Source of the DNA: Malus domestica
Lineage: Eukaryota; Streptophyta; Magnoliopsida; Rosales; Rosaceae
Length of the DNA stretch: 64,000 nt
Reading direction: 5' to 3'
NCBI RefSeq assembly: GCF_042453785.1
Contig: NC_091673.1
Coordinates: 13,921,501 to 13,985,500 of the forward strand
Below the pieces are notes generated by a model. It searched no databases. It was not told the DNA's origin and saw only the letters and a program-made list of their open reading frames with translations. Both the position numbers and the translations under genes were made by a program. This document shows, one piece after another, positions 1 to 13,683 of this stretch (its first letter is position 1; every line of letters starts with the position of its first letter).

Positions 1-1133
1 CGTCGAAATCTCATGAACCAGGGAACTAGTTCTATGTAAGTTCTCTCCACAAAAGACTTAAAACGGAAAACAGAGTTCGTAAAGATAAAGGGATGAAACA
101 AAAGGAAACACATGAGGGGAAGAAAAAAAACATGTGTAAATGAAGACACTTGAATTGGAGAGGAACACGTAGTTTGTCGGTTGTTAAACGGAGACGCTTG
201 AAATCAGAAACCACCAGACAAACAAACTGGCAAATGCTAATGCTTTGAGACACATATGAGATCCCCTTTGGGAGGAGCCAAACCTGATGTGAAGAGGAAC
301 AAAATTGACCTTTTTCTCCCATGAGAGGATTTAGGATTTAGGATTTACACAAAGGTTTGTATTTTACTCTTGTTTAAGAATATTACATTAGAGACATCTG
401 CAAATCACAGTCAGATGCAAAAACAGGTCATTACGATCACAAAAAGAAAAAGTTACAAAAACAGGTCATTACAATCACAAAAAAAAAAAGTTTCTAACAC
501 GTCAAATTGTGATTTGTCCACAACATAAAGGGGTGTTGATACCCTCAAAAACCACCCACTCTTCATTTATTTGCTCACAAAAAAAAGTGAGAGCCCCACA
601 TAACAATTGGTAGGATTAGGAAAGTGACACTCCCCAACTTTTTAAATGGGGGCACTATTGCAAAAAGAGGATGCCAGTCTTATTAATCACATGACCAGCA
701 TGATATTCTCAAAGCATCCTTCACCTACACCTACATCAGCCTTAAATCATCTTTCAATCACTTGGTATAGAATTTAAGGAATTCTTATTGACACTCCAAA
801 AAATTCACCATGCACTCTCTGAGACGCAACTTCTCCTGTGTGTTTTCCCAAGTGAAAAACACAGGATAAATTTTTTAGAATGTAAATAATTGCTCCTGCA
901 AGTTGTACTGATAAAGATGTTGATTAACAATTTCTTGTTCCAATAAACAAATGAAAGCATCAAATTAAAGAGATCCAAGACATGATTAGCATTTCTAGGT
1001 AATTCTTTTATCTTGATATCTAGACATGCTTTTGGAAACAAGATCCATCACACACCTAAGAATAGGGACGGCCATAATTTAGCATTACTTTAACTGACAT
1101 GCCATTATATCTAAAGAATCAAAATATCTAGAA
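1..1133. other. Intergenic sequence without a recognised gene
   Basis: I see no gene here on either strand. Open frames are short and show no recognisable motif. A 38 bp unit is tandemly repeated about twice (starts near 423 and 461, each beginning ACAGGTCATT), ending in an A-rich tract. The stretch lies downstream of the minus-strand SCA7-type gene, so part of 1537-2144 is likely to be its 3' UTR, but no such signal reaches this far. Confidence 0.5.
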
Positions 1134-1141
1134 TATAATTA

Positions 1142-1528
1142 TGGCATATTTGTCGATTTGTTCCCAAACTTATATATAGCTATCCATTTCCTCTTTGAAC
1201 TTTAATTTTAACCGAGTAACCCCTAAACTTTTGTAAATAACCAAATCTTCCCTTGATGCTAGATTTTCAAAAAATTTCATCCAATTTTCCATTCATTTTG
1301 ATCACGCAGACAACACATGACAATTGTATGAGGGCAAAAAGAATGAAAAATTGGATGAAATTGGTTATTTATAAAATTTTAGGGGCGTAATCGATGAAAG
1401 TTAAAGTTCAAGGGGAAAATTGGCCAATTATAAAAGTTCAGGAGCGTAATTAGCTAAAATTAAAATTCAAGGAGAAAATTGGCAGCTCCATACAAATTCA
1501 TGGGGTGGGGGAAATTGACAAATACCTC
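1142..1528. mobile_element. Small inverted-repeat DNA element (MITE-like), 8 bp target duplication
   Basis: The ends are imperfect inverted repeats: the left end reads GGCATATTTGTCGATTTG and the right end, reverse-complemented, reads GAGGTATTTGTCAATTTC. Inner parts also pair (CCCCTAAACTTTT on the left, AAAATTTTAGGGG on the right). The 8-mer TATAATTA flanks the element on both sides (1134-1141 and 1529-1536), which fits a target-site duplication of hAT or Mutator size. No coding capacity is visible. Confidence 0.6.
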
Positions 1529-2144
1529 TATAATTAAGCAAGATATTTAAAAATATCGTACCACAATAACAAGAAGCAGCCTAAATCTGTTGCTGTCACA
1601 GACGTCTTGTGCTGTCTGCTGTTATCACGGATTAGGCCTGTGCGTCTTTCATTGCATAAATGTCAAATGGAAACTTACCAGGGCCCCACCAACTGAGAAT
1701 TCCCACTTAATTTCAGATTGAATTGGAGCAACATGTCTCCATCTCCACCAAACTTTCCATACCCACAGGCCCACGGGAGAGGAAAAAAAACCGATGAGGT
1801 GAAATGTTTCTCCATGTAACAGATCGAAGAGTGTACAGAAGAATTGTAGTAAAAGGAAGACGATATTAACGAAACTAATGTAACACAAAGAATATTGCAT
1901 CAATTAAAACATTCCAAGCAGTCATATTTACAAATTCAAGAGTAGCATTTGTTCGACGGAAACTTAGGACAGCATGCACAGCAAGTGATATACAAACATG
2001 GTTCAGTGTTGACTATTATGTAGAGGCCTAGAATGAACATTTTAATGATGAGTTTAGTCAATTTCGAAATGAAACCTAAGTCCTAGCCTCAAGTATTAGG
2101 TCAAAATTAAACCTTAACCGAGGCAAAAATTCCTACCAGGACTC

Positions 2145-5100
2145 CTATATAACGGGAACGCTGCCAGTTTTCTGTTGCATGGTCCCCAATGATTGTCCTA
2201 CAAAACCAATGAAACTGTCTGGGTGAAGGATTTATTTACCATTGTGGAAGTAGTTACAGAACAAACAAGTATGATCGAATCTAATGTACGCTTCTAACGA
2301 AACACTAGACTAAACATCTTACAAAGGATTCAAGAATACCTGAGTTACCCGCAAAAGAATAAGGTTTTGAAAGAATTTTGCTTCTTGCTAAACCAACGCC
2401 AGCCACCTGAGGCCTTGGAACATTATCCACAGGAAACTGATTTGAGAAATCACCATCAGGCAGGCAACCTATTGAGTTCTCCAAACAAACTTCTGAATTT
2501 TGTGCGAGAATTTGGTCAGGTTTCCGCAAAGAAGGCAAAGGTTGTGAGTCTCTCTGTTTTACAATAAGTAATTATATCTCAGAGTAGCTGCCTGTCACTA
2601 AAAAGTTTGATGGAAAAAGGAGAGGGGAGACAATTTTGCGTATCTTGTTTTGATACTCATTTAACACCTTAATACTAGTGACTCACCATGTCACCACAAA
2701 GCTCCTCAGTTGATGCCATTGCCTCATGGTATAGATGACTAAGATCTGATCGGAGCCGATTGCCTCTTTGAGAGTAATATACTTTAGTAGCCAGGGGAAG
2801 AGGACAATCTGATTAACACAAAACTCTTTGTCAAATAGTGTGAGCAGAGAGCACGTACAGTAGATTATTGGGAAAGAATGGTCATCAGGATAAACTTTCC
2901 CAAGAAGTTGATTGAAGTTCAAAATGTACATATGATGATCCATCTTTAATCCAAGACCTTATTGTTAATCTTTGCATCGAAAGTAAAAGAACTGACCAAA
3001 CGGACACTATTATTAGCATACCTTTAATTGGCAGGCAGCAGTCAAGGGCTTGCCCGGACTTCTTATATTTAAGAGCAGAAATGGCTCCTTTTGGAGAATC
3101 CCTATCTGCACACATTCAAGAAATACATACCTAGTGAATACACCATAAATTTAGAAGCAACTAGAGAATCAATAAAGTTTTAGTTACGCCAGAGGTGATA
3201 GTTACCATATTTATGCATATATAAAATAATGAAACAATGAAATCCATTTGTAGTTTATTCCCTATTTCAGTTCTTCGTTTCCTCTAGGGTGTGGGGTGGA
3301 AATCAAAAAGTTCTTTGAATTAATGCGTAATGAGAATCAAACATCAAAATCAATTATATCCAACTTCTCATACTATGAAAAATGGTTGCGATATACTCAT
3401 TCCCAAGTAATGAGGATAGCTATACATGAAAAGTTATAAATGCAAAGACCCTCTATTTTAAATTTTAAGAGTAGGGAGGATTTAAAAGTATAATATAAAA
3501 TACAGTGATTGGATATTCGATAATTGACAAGCTACATAAAAATGTAATATAAAAATTCCAAGAATTAAAGATCCTCACAAGGATATGCATCCTCAGTACT
3601 TGCAAGTTTTGATACAGCAGATGCTGTTCCTATATCATCTGATAGTGGCAGCTGATGACCTGGTATCCTACAAGTGGGGAAAAAGGCATTTTGCATCATT
3701 TAATGGAAAAGAGAGACAAATATCTAACAGCATATAAAGGCTTCTTCTATAATAAATACAAAAATAAAAAATAAAAAGAAATAGATCAACTGAACATTTC
3801 CAATAAGCCATTGCATTTGACTTATATAAAGGATGCAAGAATGTATCCCACTTTTGAAACTTTGCAATGTCACCCTACCCACCATTGGTAGGTAGCTAAT
3901 AAACAAAAATAAATAAAGATTAAAAAATTTGCAATTTAAGGCATCAACAAAAGTAGCAACTCGGCCCTTATCTCTAGAAGAAGCCAAAGGAAGCACAGGT
4001 TCAGGAACGATTAAAAGAAGAATTCACCTAGATCACATTCCTAAGCGCACATTGTCTAGACATTATTCTAACCCCACTACAGGAAATATGTCAAAAGCCA
4101 CTAAAAGTCCATTTCTCTAAATTGCTCCAGAAACACAATGCACAAGTACTCAAAATCCTTAAAAGAGGGAAAGAAAATTGACTGTGGTTCTTGGCCGTGC
4201 ATAAGATCAGAGGAACTAGGGAAGCAAAAGAAACTGACTAAAGGAAAACAGTGAGAACAGTAATGTGCAATATATGTTCAAAGTTCAAATAGAGACTTTT
4301 TAGGTACTTAAGATATGTATATATAATCATAATGCAAAGATGATTAATGGTTACAAGAATAAAAAACATACATTTTAAATCGTTTTGTCGGTGGAAGGGT
4401 CACAGATGTTGAGCCATTGGTATTTCCTGGACTAACTCCAGAACCATCCATCATGTACGTTGCGTCCGCATAAGCTGAATTCACTGTATGAAATGGTACA
4501 TAATTGAACAAATCTTTATGCAGAATAGCTGTATAATAATTTATTTTATTGCTTTATTTGGGAGATCTTTTTTGCACTCTGAAAAAGTCATTATGCACTC
4601 CTCCCTAGTGAAGAAAATAAAGGAGGGAAGAGTGCAGATTTGAGCAAATCAACTTAAGAAAGTGACATTGCTAGATGATACCAAGAATAGAACTAAACTC
4701 CAGGGAGAATCTTATATATACACACAATCTGCAATACGCCAAATACTTCACATACCAGGCCCTAAGTTATAGCCTGATTAATTTGTTGAGGAACATGATT
4801 TAAATGCCAAATTGTACCCTAATGGTGAAAAAGTAACAAGTGGGGAAAGGAAAGGAAAAACGTGATAAAACAAAGCAGAATTTTGAAATGAGGAAAGTCA
4901 AGATATCAAATTGAAGACAAGAATAAGCGCAAGAAAGAGTTACTTTTTGCCTCCATAAAAGAGCCAGGATTCATTCCAATTTGCCCATCCAACTGGAATT
5001 GTGACACAGAGTTATCGTCTGCATCTACAGATTCAGATCGTTCTAGCTCTCCAACTAAAGCGGACTGGTCTAGAAAAGGTTAAGAACCATTGAATTGTTA

Positions 5101-8024
5101 CGCAATTAGAAAACGGTATCCTCTGATTCAGAAAAAAAAAATACCACCAAGATGCTACTTGCAGAACACTCAGAAAATTGTGTTAACATAATAACTGCTA
5201 TTAACTCTTCCATAACACTTTACTACACTTTGGTTCAAGTAGAAATGAATAAGAGAAATGAGATGAGGCATCAGTAAGAAATGTAAGAAAGAACAAGGAA
5301 ACACTAAACTTTACTATTAAAATAAATAAAAAGAAGGAGTGAGCTAGGTCTAGAAATGGCTGCTGTAGCCAAATCCTATTGGGATTTTCCTTTCTAATAT
5401 AGTTGGTGGACTTCTTATCCACTTATGTGTATTTCTCTATTCTTTAATAAAATTGTTTCTTCTCAAAAAGAAAATAAATAAATAAAAAGAAGGATACTAG
5501 CATGAGCAGTTGATGACTTTTTCCTCTCCTTCCTTGGAGGCTTCCTTTGCCCCATACTTCCATCAAGCTCCAAAGTAGTTTCCTGCGTAGAATTTAATAA
5601 CCTGCAAAGTTCTGAAAATTTCGGGCTATTTCAGCACCAGGCTAAACCAGCAGACTTAAAGAGTTAGGAAGGAACCAATTAGCAAACACTACATGCAGTC
5701 CAATAAACATGGATAAGGTCTCTGCCACATTGAGAGATCCTAGATTGGAACGTGAATATTCATGCAACACATTTTTTCTCCATCAAGCATGCAACACATT
5801 TTTTTTCTCCATCAAGCATGCAACACACCACATACAAACATTTGAGCAATAAATATTGTGAAGAGAACTACTTCACATCCAAAGGTTTCCATTGGGTGCT
5901 AGCATCGAGTACTTTTTTACATGGTAGCATGCTTCAAATTATAACGCGCAAGAATACTGCGCTGACACACATACACATATAACAAGGGGGAAAAAACATG
6001 TGTGTCTGCATATAAAAGGTTTAAGTAACACAAAAAAAACTATTTGAAGGAAATAACAGAAAAAAGGACCTCCAAACCTGCATGAGCTGCATACTGACTG
6101 GCCTTGACCGGTTTTTTACAAGCATTGCAACATACCTTCACAGTATGTTAAATAATCAAATTGGATAGAGGTTATGCATAGAGATATAACCACACAAACA
6201 CATAGATATAAACAATTACACAGATCAGTTAGGTAAAGTTAGGTACCTTTTTTTATTTTATTTTTACTTAAAGTAGATAAGTTATATAAAACGCAAAAGT
6301 ATTCATATCTAACACAATCCATCTAGTAAAGGCACCTTGTGCATAATCAAAATATCATGTTTTTTTTTTTTTTTTTTTTTGAAGATTCTACCATGGCATT
6401 TTGATACTTAATAGACCATAGAGAGACAAAAGGCGCAACTTTAAGTACTTTTGTCCCTTCGGGATCAGATAAAGATTTTAGTCATTATATGCATTCACAT
6501 AAATACTTGGAGTAACAGTGTCTTCAAATTATAGAAGCAGAGGTCTTATAGTTGCCACAAACACTCTCACAGGCTAAAGTAGTCACTAATCGGGTGATGA
6601 TACTTGTTTGACTTATATAAATCTAAACCTGAGAGAAATGTCTTAATTTCTCAGTCCAGTCAAGGACGGTGGATGGTAGTCCTCTCCCATCCACAAGACC
6701 TCAAACCAAGGTAAAGGCCAGATTCAACCCCTGGTCCCTGGATATAAACCCCAAGGTACTTTACCTAAATTTCTGCTAACCACAAAATCATATTCCATAT
6801 TAGTTACTGTATCCAAGAAGTCATAAGGTTCCTACAGCAATCACACAGAAAACTGTATAAAGTTCCACTCAGCCTCTCACTGCACCATAATTCATATCGA
6901 CTTATTTATACATAAAACGAATTATTTTTTGTTACAGACAGAGACCATAGTAATTGCTGATCATCACACTGATCCAGTGTACTCAATTTGAATTTTGATG
7001 ACTTCGCGATCATTTACTTTCTTCAATGTGTTACTGCAACTATCCACTACTTGAAGTTTATTCACCCCCAGAAAATAAATTCATGTTCATTTATTAGCAA
7101 AAGAAGTCACTAGAGACTTAGATGGTTAAGGTCTCCCTTATTTCCAGTTAAGAGGAAGTTATGAGTCTTATGACCGCTATTTTATTACAAGCACACAGGT
7201 AGTAAATATAAGTTTCTAATGTTTATGACTGGAGATATAAAGAAAGTGCCAGCTTGAACAGTATTACATACGTACATGATTAGGTACAAGTTTGTTCTGT
7301 GCAAAAGCAGAAATACTCAGAATACATGGGCAAATCCATGTAATCTAAGCCTTACCAAATGTAGAGGATCATCCATCGGCTTCAAACCAAACACATGCAT
7401 ATCTGCAGACCCATATGGAAATCATTAAACAAAATTGAACCAAGAACTGTGATGCATATGCATCTGGAAAACTAAATTTTTAGAAACAGAATGAAAATAA
7501 TTAAAGTTGCACATTAATCTGCTAAAGTTGATCAAAATGGTCTTAATTATGTTTATGGATATATAGTATTTTAATGTCGAATAAAAGATGTTCCTAGTCG
7601 ATTATCATTAACCTCGTGACCGTAGAACAAGTACACTTCTTTATTAAAGCCGTGTCCGAATTAATTAAAGATATCACCTTCTTCATCAAGTAAATTAGCT
7701 TCATTTGCCTCACTTAATTCTCTGCAGATTATTTGAGCAGCAAACTTGTGATGGCCAACTCCTTCTGTACGGAGCATACAGGGAATGAGGTTAATAACAA
7801 ACCAAACAGGCAACGCAATGCCGTAGACTATAGTGAGGCAGAGTGTAGAAATCCCACATAATGAACAAGACTACATGCAAAGGTCATATAGTACCTGTTA
7901 TGCTCTGTGAGACATTCACGCCCGCCAGAAGCCTTGCCATGACGGCCATCCTCCCATTTCCAAGTGGACAGACCATCGAGACTCGTATATTTTGGTAGGT
8001 AACAATCAGCACTACTCACTTCCA
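2145..8024 (-). CDS. SCA7 (ataxin-7-type) zinc-finger domain protein, 13 coding exons
   Basis: Exons in transcript order: 8024-7895, 7721-7678, 7402-7356, 6135-6078, 5611-5498, 5069-4944, 4483-4372, 3667-3579, 3105-3022, 2957-2859, 2763-2687, 2553-2340, 2197-2145. All joins keep one frame and give about 415 residues. Exons 4-5 encode CNACKKPVKASQYAAHAELC, a C-x2-C...H-x3-C finger at about residues 76-95, the signature of the SCA7 domain known from ataxin-7 and SAGA Sgf73. A basic stretch (RKPPRKERKK) follows. The middle is low-complexity and the C-terminal half contains CNRLRSDLSHLYHEAMASTE. The family anchors deubiquitinase modules to SAGA in yeast and animals; a chromatin role here is inference. 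The start is uncertain: exon 1 has no in-frame ATG and its first codon is xTG, so the ATG is probably made by splicing to an upstream exon ending in A (for example GCGTA at 8102-8106). The 5' UTR probably lies at about 8400-8620. Confidence 0.8.
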
Positions 8025-8101
8025 CTGTCGAAAAAATGAGTCCATGTAAAACCGTACGAACATTATCCAGCCTTGCATTACCACAGAAGAACCGAAATCA
8101 C

Positions 8102-8640
8102 TACGCGGATTGTGAGCCTGCGAGTAAAAATAAATTCATATAGCAAGCACATTTCAAAATGCATGGCCAATTCACAATTACAAGCACGAAAGAATCCATC
8201 TTTTTTCGCAATTCAAATTAACCCGTACTCTAAACCCAAATTTAGCTAAAAATAAATAAAAAAGGGATTCATTAATGTGCGACCGCAATCCAAAACCCTA
8301 TCAAAACCTTCAACCTAAAGATCAATTCGAATAAATGCTTAATCAACCACTTCAAACAATCGAAATAAAAAATAAAGCAGCCGATGAGCCTCACCTACAC
8401 CTCAGTCCGTGCTCGCAAGATTCCTCCGAACAAAAGCCCTCGCAATTATCGGAAACGACACCGAATCGGAGAATCCAAATCGGCAGCAATCGAAAGTCTC
8501 CGCGAGCTCGGAGCAGGCAATGCTCGCAGTGGCGGAGCAGGAAGAGAATGCGCGAATGCGGAAACCCTAGAACGAAAGGGGAGAGAGAATTTCACTTTTC
8601 TTTTTTGTTTCTTTTTTTGGAGTGAGATTTGAAACTGGAA
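8102..8640 (-). promoter_or_regulatory. 5' leader region of the SCA7-type gene
   Basis: The stretch 8390-8600 is GC-richer than its surroundings and has no ATG on the minus strand, as expected for a leader exon. Good donors lie at about 8392 (GTGTAG|GTGAGG). A possible small exon 8117-8102 has a pyrimidine-rich acceptor (TTTTTACTCGCAG). Splicing its terminal A to the TG at 8024-8023 would create the ATG of the main reading frame. The exact structure needs a transcript. Confidence 0.4.
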
Positions 8641-8901
8641 AACGATGATTGAGTGTAGGTGGGTTTTCTGTATTTTCCGTTTTCTGCTCCTCCGACAGAC
8701 AGGGGGAGAAGAAAGGAGGGAGAGAAGAAGAGGTGGCAAAGCTGGGGACGGCCGAGAGATGTTTGTCTTTTTCCTGAATTTGTTTGGCTGCGCGTTTGAA
8801 ATTATAAGCCAACTGCCGACACGTGTACCTCGGCCCCCACGGCTTTCAAACAAATATCAGGAGAAGAACCACCAGGAACAGTGGTTAGAGATAAATTTGG
8901 A

Positions 8902-9018
8902 GAGTTTTAACGAAAAATCCACGGTCCTGTTCACTTTAATGAAAAATCATATTTTTACACTAAAAAATCAAACCTGTTATTATTCATTTTACCCTTTATT
9001 TTGTCCTTATCGTTGAGT
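8902..9018. mobile_element. Degraded copy of the GAGTTTTAACG-type MITE
   Basis: Starts with GAGTTTTAACGAAAAATCC and carries CACTTTAATGAAAAATCA, ACACTAAAAA and TTTTGTCCTTATCGTT, in the same order as the reverse complement of the fuller copy at 39752-39881. The right terminus is eroded. The family is one I associate with apple and its relatives. Confidence 0.6.
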
Positions 9019-12000
9019 AGTTTTCAAATCATTTTCATTAATTTTCCTATAAATTTTAGCCCATATTCTATACGGTGCATATTGAGTTTGATTCTTGGAG
9101 TTAGTAAATCATATGATGGTGGCCAGCAGAAGGCTAAAATGCTTCTGTGAGTCTTCCGGCTTTTGAAGAGGTGGATTGTCATGCCAAAATCACCGGCTAA
9201 TCTTTTTTTTAGAAAAAATAAATAAATAAATTCAAGAGAAGTACCGATACACTATTACTAAACTTTGATTTTTAGCTAACCAAGCATCAATTTTTCCATA
9301 TGTTTCTGGTTAGAAATATTCTTGATCCTATTGATAACGAGTAGGACCAAATAATTCAATCAAGATAGTTGTTGAACCATACCACATAATTTCAGCAACT
9401 ACAAAAGTGGCAAAAAAAGATAGCAACAATCCTATTGGGTGATGTTTTGACTCTCATGCCAATACAATAAAATATTTATAAATATTTATTTTTTTATATG
9501 CCCTTGTTTCGTTGCAGGAGATGTATGACAGTGTATTTGTGACATGTAAATTGTTCTCATAGTAATAACATTTGGTAAGCTCTTTTTTATCGTCTCCGCA
9601 TTATACACAGCGCTTTTGTACCCATAATTATGTTTTTGTTTTAAAATTTGCATTGATTTATTCAATTTAAAAATAATACTAATAATAAAATAGTGCAAAG
9701 AAACAATAAGGAAGCGCAACGATTACTTCTCGTAAAACCTTTTTATCCTAGCATTGTTTTGACACCATAATTGATTGTAACATTCTTCGCGATAAATTTT
9801 ACCTTCACAAAAGACCAAACTTATGTAATTGCAAAACAAAACTATCTTCATATCTTTACATATTACTCTCACTAGGTGACTGGAGCAACCTATCGAATGT
9901 CACAATTTTAACATTTTACGTTGTTTCAAAGTCTACCCAGTTTTATACATCAACGCCAACTTTTCTTTTCTTTTTTTCTTACCTTCATTTCTCTTGGGTT
10001 GAAAACCAAATTGAGTTTATTGGAATTTGAAGATGGTGGTAAACCAACCCAACAAGTATCCATACAGGCTTATTAGACATGGAGTATGGGATCCAAGCCC
10101 ATTGAAGATGGTGGTAAATCAACCTTCTGGGCTGGTTAAGGCCATGGTGACGAAGTTATGTTGAATTTGGTCTTCGTGATGTTCCTCTTAGGCCCATTAT
10201 GATAAGATCTAGCTTTTGGGCAATCTTATTAGTGTCATATTACAATATGTTTATATGATTAGGAAGAGGATCCTCTCTGGATTCACGTTGTCCTCATATT
10301 CTAGCAGTTTATCATACATCGTGTGGTCATTTTTCGTCAGATACTATTTATATTTAATTTTAAATAAAAAAATTAAATGATTTCTAACCGCATGATACAC
10401 GATGAATGACCCCACAAAGTGAATCCGGATAGGATCCAATTCCATATGTTTATGACACTGTTATTCTCACAGTCGTTTGATTTCAGCATTATACGTGAGA
10501 GGTATAGAATAATAAAATAGTGTATTTATAGTTGGTTGGAGCAGTCCAGATGATTGACGACTACAAACATGCTACATTCAAGTGAAATTATATTTTATTA
10601 TGCGATGCAAGATTTTACTTTCATGATGTGAGATAACCCTCTCAACGTACACATTTTTTACGCCTTCAGAAGCTAAAGTTGAATTATCGAAGTCTTCTTT
10701 AGGTTTGGTCGAAGAGATCGAAGCACTGGATTTTAAAATTCTGACATCATGCACAAAAAGGGGAGATAACTTTTAATCTCACGCCCCAACAATGAAAAAA
10801 TTAGGAGTGTTGTCAAAGACAAGATCAACACAATAATCATGGTTAGGCATATATCCATGCTAGAAGCATAATTGGGAAACAGAATCAGTGAGAAGGGTTT
10901 TGGTTGATATAGGGTACCCCTCATGGTATACCTTGGGTAGGAAGGAAACTCATGCAAACAATGGGTCCATGCATGATGCAATGTAGTATGTACTACTATT
11001 GGTCTATTAGAAGAGAGAGACTTATATGAAAGGAGTTCACCGTTACAGTGACATCATGAGTCAGCGGCGTCATGAGTCACTAATACAAGGTTATGGGTAC
11101 AACTCTCTTATCTTTGTATTAGTGGTTTGTAACACTGTGACAATTGTGAGCCCATTCCACCTAAAGCCATTCTCCCCGTCAAAAATTTCTCCAATCGAAT
11201 TTTCCTTTATGTGATCTTTACACATTTTTATGATGTATCACTATATTCTAATGTGAGTATTTCTATAGCACGTTATGTGATTAATTAGTAGCGGAGTTAG
11301 ATTGAGGTCAATAGCTGCTCATAACCCCAACAGCTTCCTCATCCATGAATTCTTTTTTTTTTTTTTGGTATATTTATCTTTGACCCCAACCAATGAGAGT
11401 GAACAACGTTGAATTACAAACCTATTGTTGCTTCTTCATTCTTTCCCATGTCTTCCTTCTCCTTTTTCTTGTGTGCAACCTAGTGGTGCACACCACATTC
11501 TCCACATAAAGCTTCCCTAGAAAAGTCTTGGCAAACAGGTCTTGACAGTCTGCTATCTTGGGCACACCTTGACAGATGCAGATGTTAGAAGAACACAAGA
11601 GTTATTGATAGCTGTCATCACAAGCTTTTGACGAATGTTGGTAAATTTGGATAAGCGATCACCAAATGCTCGACGGAATAGTGCAATGAAATTTTTTTTC
11701 TTGGTTGAAATCATGACCTCATTGTTTTAAAATTATGACTCTGCCATTGCATGTGATAGTGTGATCGTCTGAAAATTTTTCTAACCCAATGACGTGCATA
11801 CGTAACCACGTGTCAATTGAATGGTTATGATTGTGGACCATACGATTGATTGATCCAATATAATGATGATTCTTCTTCTTCCACTACTCGATCGGCCACT
11901 GTATATAAATATATTGATCGATCTTTAAAGGTTCCGGCATTAAGCTAAGCAGTTATCACAGCTTTGCACCCACAAATGGGGCATCAATGCATCATCAAGC

Positions 12001-13137
12001 AGCATGCACCACAAATTAATAAACATACAATTCTCATTTTAGGGTATCAGCTTCAATTTCTCATTTTTTACCGTCTTCTCTTACCTTAGAATATCAATGT
12101 CACGGCTCACAATTTATAAACAAATTATTTGAGTACACAAAATCGACACATTTTTTAATACAGATAAGCTTTATCATGGTCTGATATCTACGTAAATTCC
12201 ACTATATTAGAGTCCGTGTTAATAAACGTACTAGTTTTGTGTGTTTAAATAATCTGACCGATTATTTAACCACCAAAGAATAAGTGGGAAATATTTTGAT
12301 GAGACTGGTGTGGGTATTATGATTTCTATGATGGTGGCTGTACGAACCCTCCACCAGCATCGTGCCTTGTGAACGTGCGGAACCCGTTAAGTGGGGGAGC
12401 AAGGCTTGGCCCATACGTTAAGATTCTTCAATGGTTCTACTCAATATTTTCATACATACTTTGCAAATTAGGCATTAAAAAAAGCTATTAGTACCTTTAT
12501 TAGTTTGTACTTGATAATTTAGTTTATAGTGATTGCCACATTGCCTACTCTATAATTTAGAGAGAAAAACCTACTTAGATTTTGTTAAGATTTTAGGTAG
12601 ACGAGTCAGTTGTCTACTACTAAATACATTGATATTGTATTAAATTTACGTCTTATTACTTGCACAATATGATAAGCGAGAGAGCATTTAGCGTAATTAG
12701 AATTAGAACCACTCAAGACAAATCCTATTAAAATTTATCAATTATGATTGCTTTTGACATAAAACAAAAGCATATTACCATGCACAATGAAATGAATAAA
12801 ATAAAAAAAAAAAAAAAAAACTTTTGAAGATCCCCATTTCATTCATTAGACTGCGCAGATGGCAAGCATGAAAACGAACTTTCTTAAAAAAATAATTTAA
12901 TTTAATCTCTGTTTTGTCGACATGCAAAAACAAAAAAGTGACCTACCAAGAAAATAAAATAAATAAATAAAATGTAAAAAGATCCTTCGTTCAAGGGAAC
13001 ACAAACACAATGAATCAATGATGCACAACAGAACAAACAACTTGAAATATTTCCTGTTTGATTCCATCTCAATACCGCCTGCTGAATCAACGGTCACTTT
13101 TGCTCCAACTCCCCCTGGCGGTCTCTCCTCCTCATCT
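9019..13137. other. Long intergenic region
   Basis: Apart from the fold-back element at 10263-10437, I see no gene, no RNA gene and no convincing coding exon. Short open frames (for example 10733-10981 and 11026-11214) have no recognisable content. The right end, about 13100 onward, becomes pyrimidine-rich and leads into the 5' UTR of the NHX gene. Confidence 0.5.
10263..10437. mobile_element. Fold-back MITE, copy 1 of 3
   Basis: The left arm has AGGATCCTCTCTGGATTCAC, the right arm GTGAATCCGGATAGGATCC. Inside, ACATCGTGTGGTCATTTTT on the left pairs with a matching block on the right (GATACACGATGAATGACC). The centre has TTTATATTTAATTTTAAATAAAAA. The same arrangement recurs at 31444-31647 and 39127-39342. 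Confidence 0.65.
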
Positions 13138-13293
13138 TAACACTCCTCCTTTTCCTGCTCTGCTCTTTCTCTCTCTAAAGCTTTGAAATTTGATAGCTTT
13201 TGCGATTGGAATTTCAGAATCCAGATCCAAATTTGGATCGTTTGTCTGCTCAATTTTCTTGTTCAAGATCAAAACTTTGAGCACCAAAAACTG

Positions 13294-13616
13294 GTGAGTG
13301 AATAAAAAAACTGAGTTTATCTGTTTTTTTAAGCTTTAATTGATTGTTTTTTATTCAATTTCCACAATTTAAGGTGAAATAGTTGTTCTCTGTTTGGCTG
13401 GCGAGAAAATGGAGGAAAATTTGACTTGGGGGTTATCAACAGTCACAAATGGAGATATTTTCCACTGATAAAATATCTGATTTCAGATTCTCTTCCTTTT
13501 TGGGTTGTTCAGATCAGCATTACTCAAGTTCGAATAATATAGATTAACTTAGCGTAGAATATCGCTCGAATAAAATTAAAAGTTTTAAGATTTTCTTACA
13601 AATTTCCACATTTCAG
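13294..13616 (+). other. Intron in the 5' UTR of the NHX gene
   Basis: A strong donor (CTG|GTGAGTG at 13294) and an acceptor (ACATTTCAG ending at 13616) bracket 323 bp with no ATG-led coding continuation. The leader resumes at 13617 and reaches the start codon at 13684. Leader introns like this often raise expression in plants; that effect is inference here. Confidence 0.65.
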
Positions 13617-13683
13617 CTTCCCTGAAGCGGAGGCTTGACTTGGAGTGGAACTTGAATTGAATTGAGCTCTAGTACTGCCAGTA

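Noticed and set aside
8446-8853. Minus-strand open frames of 81-135 residues over the leader of the SCA7-type gene
   Set aside because: Arg/Ser/Leu-rich translations of GA/CT-rich leader sequence, overlapping in several frames and without any family motif.
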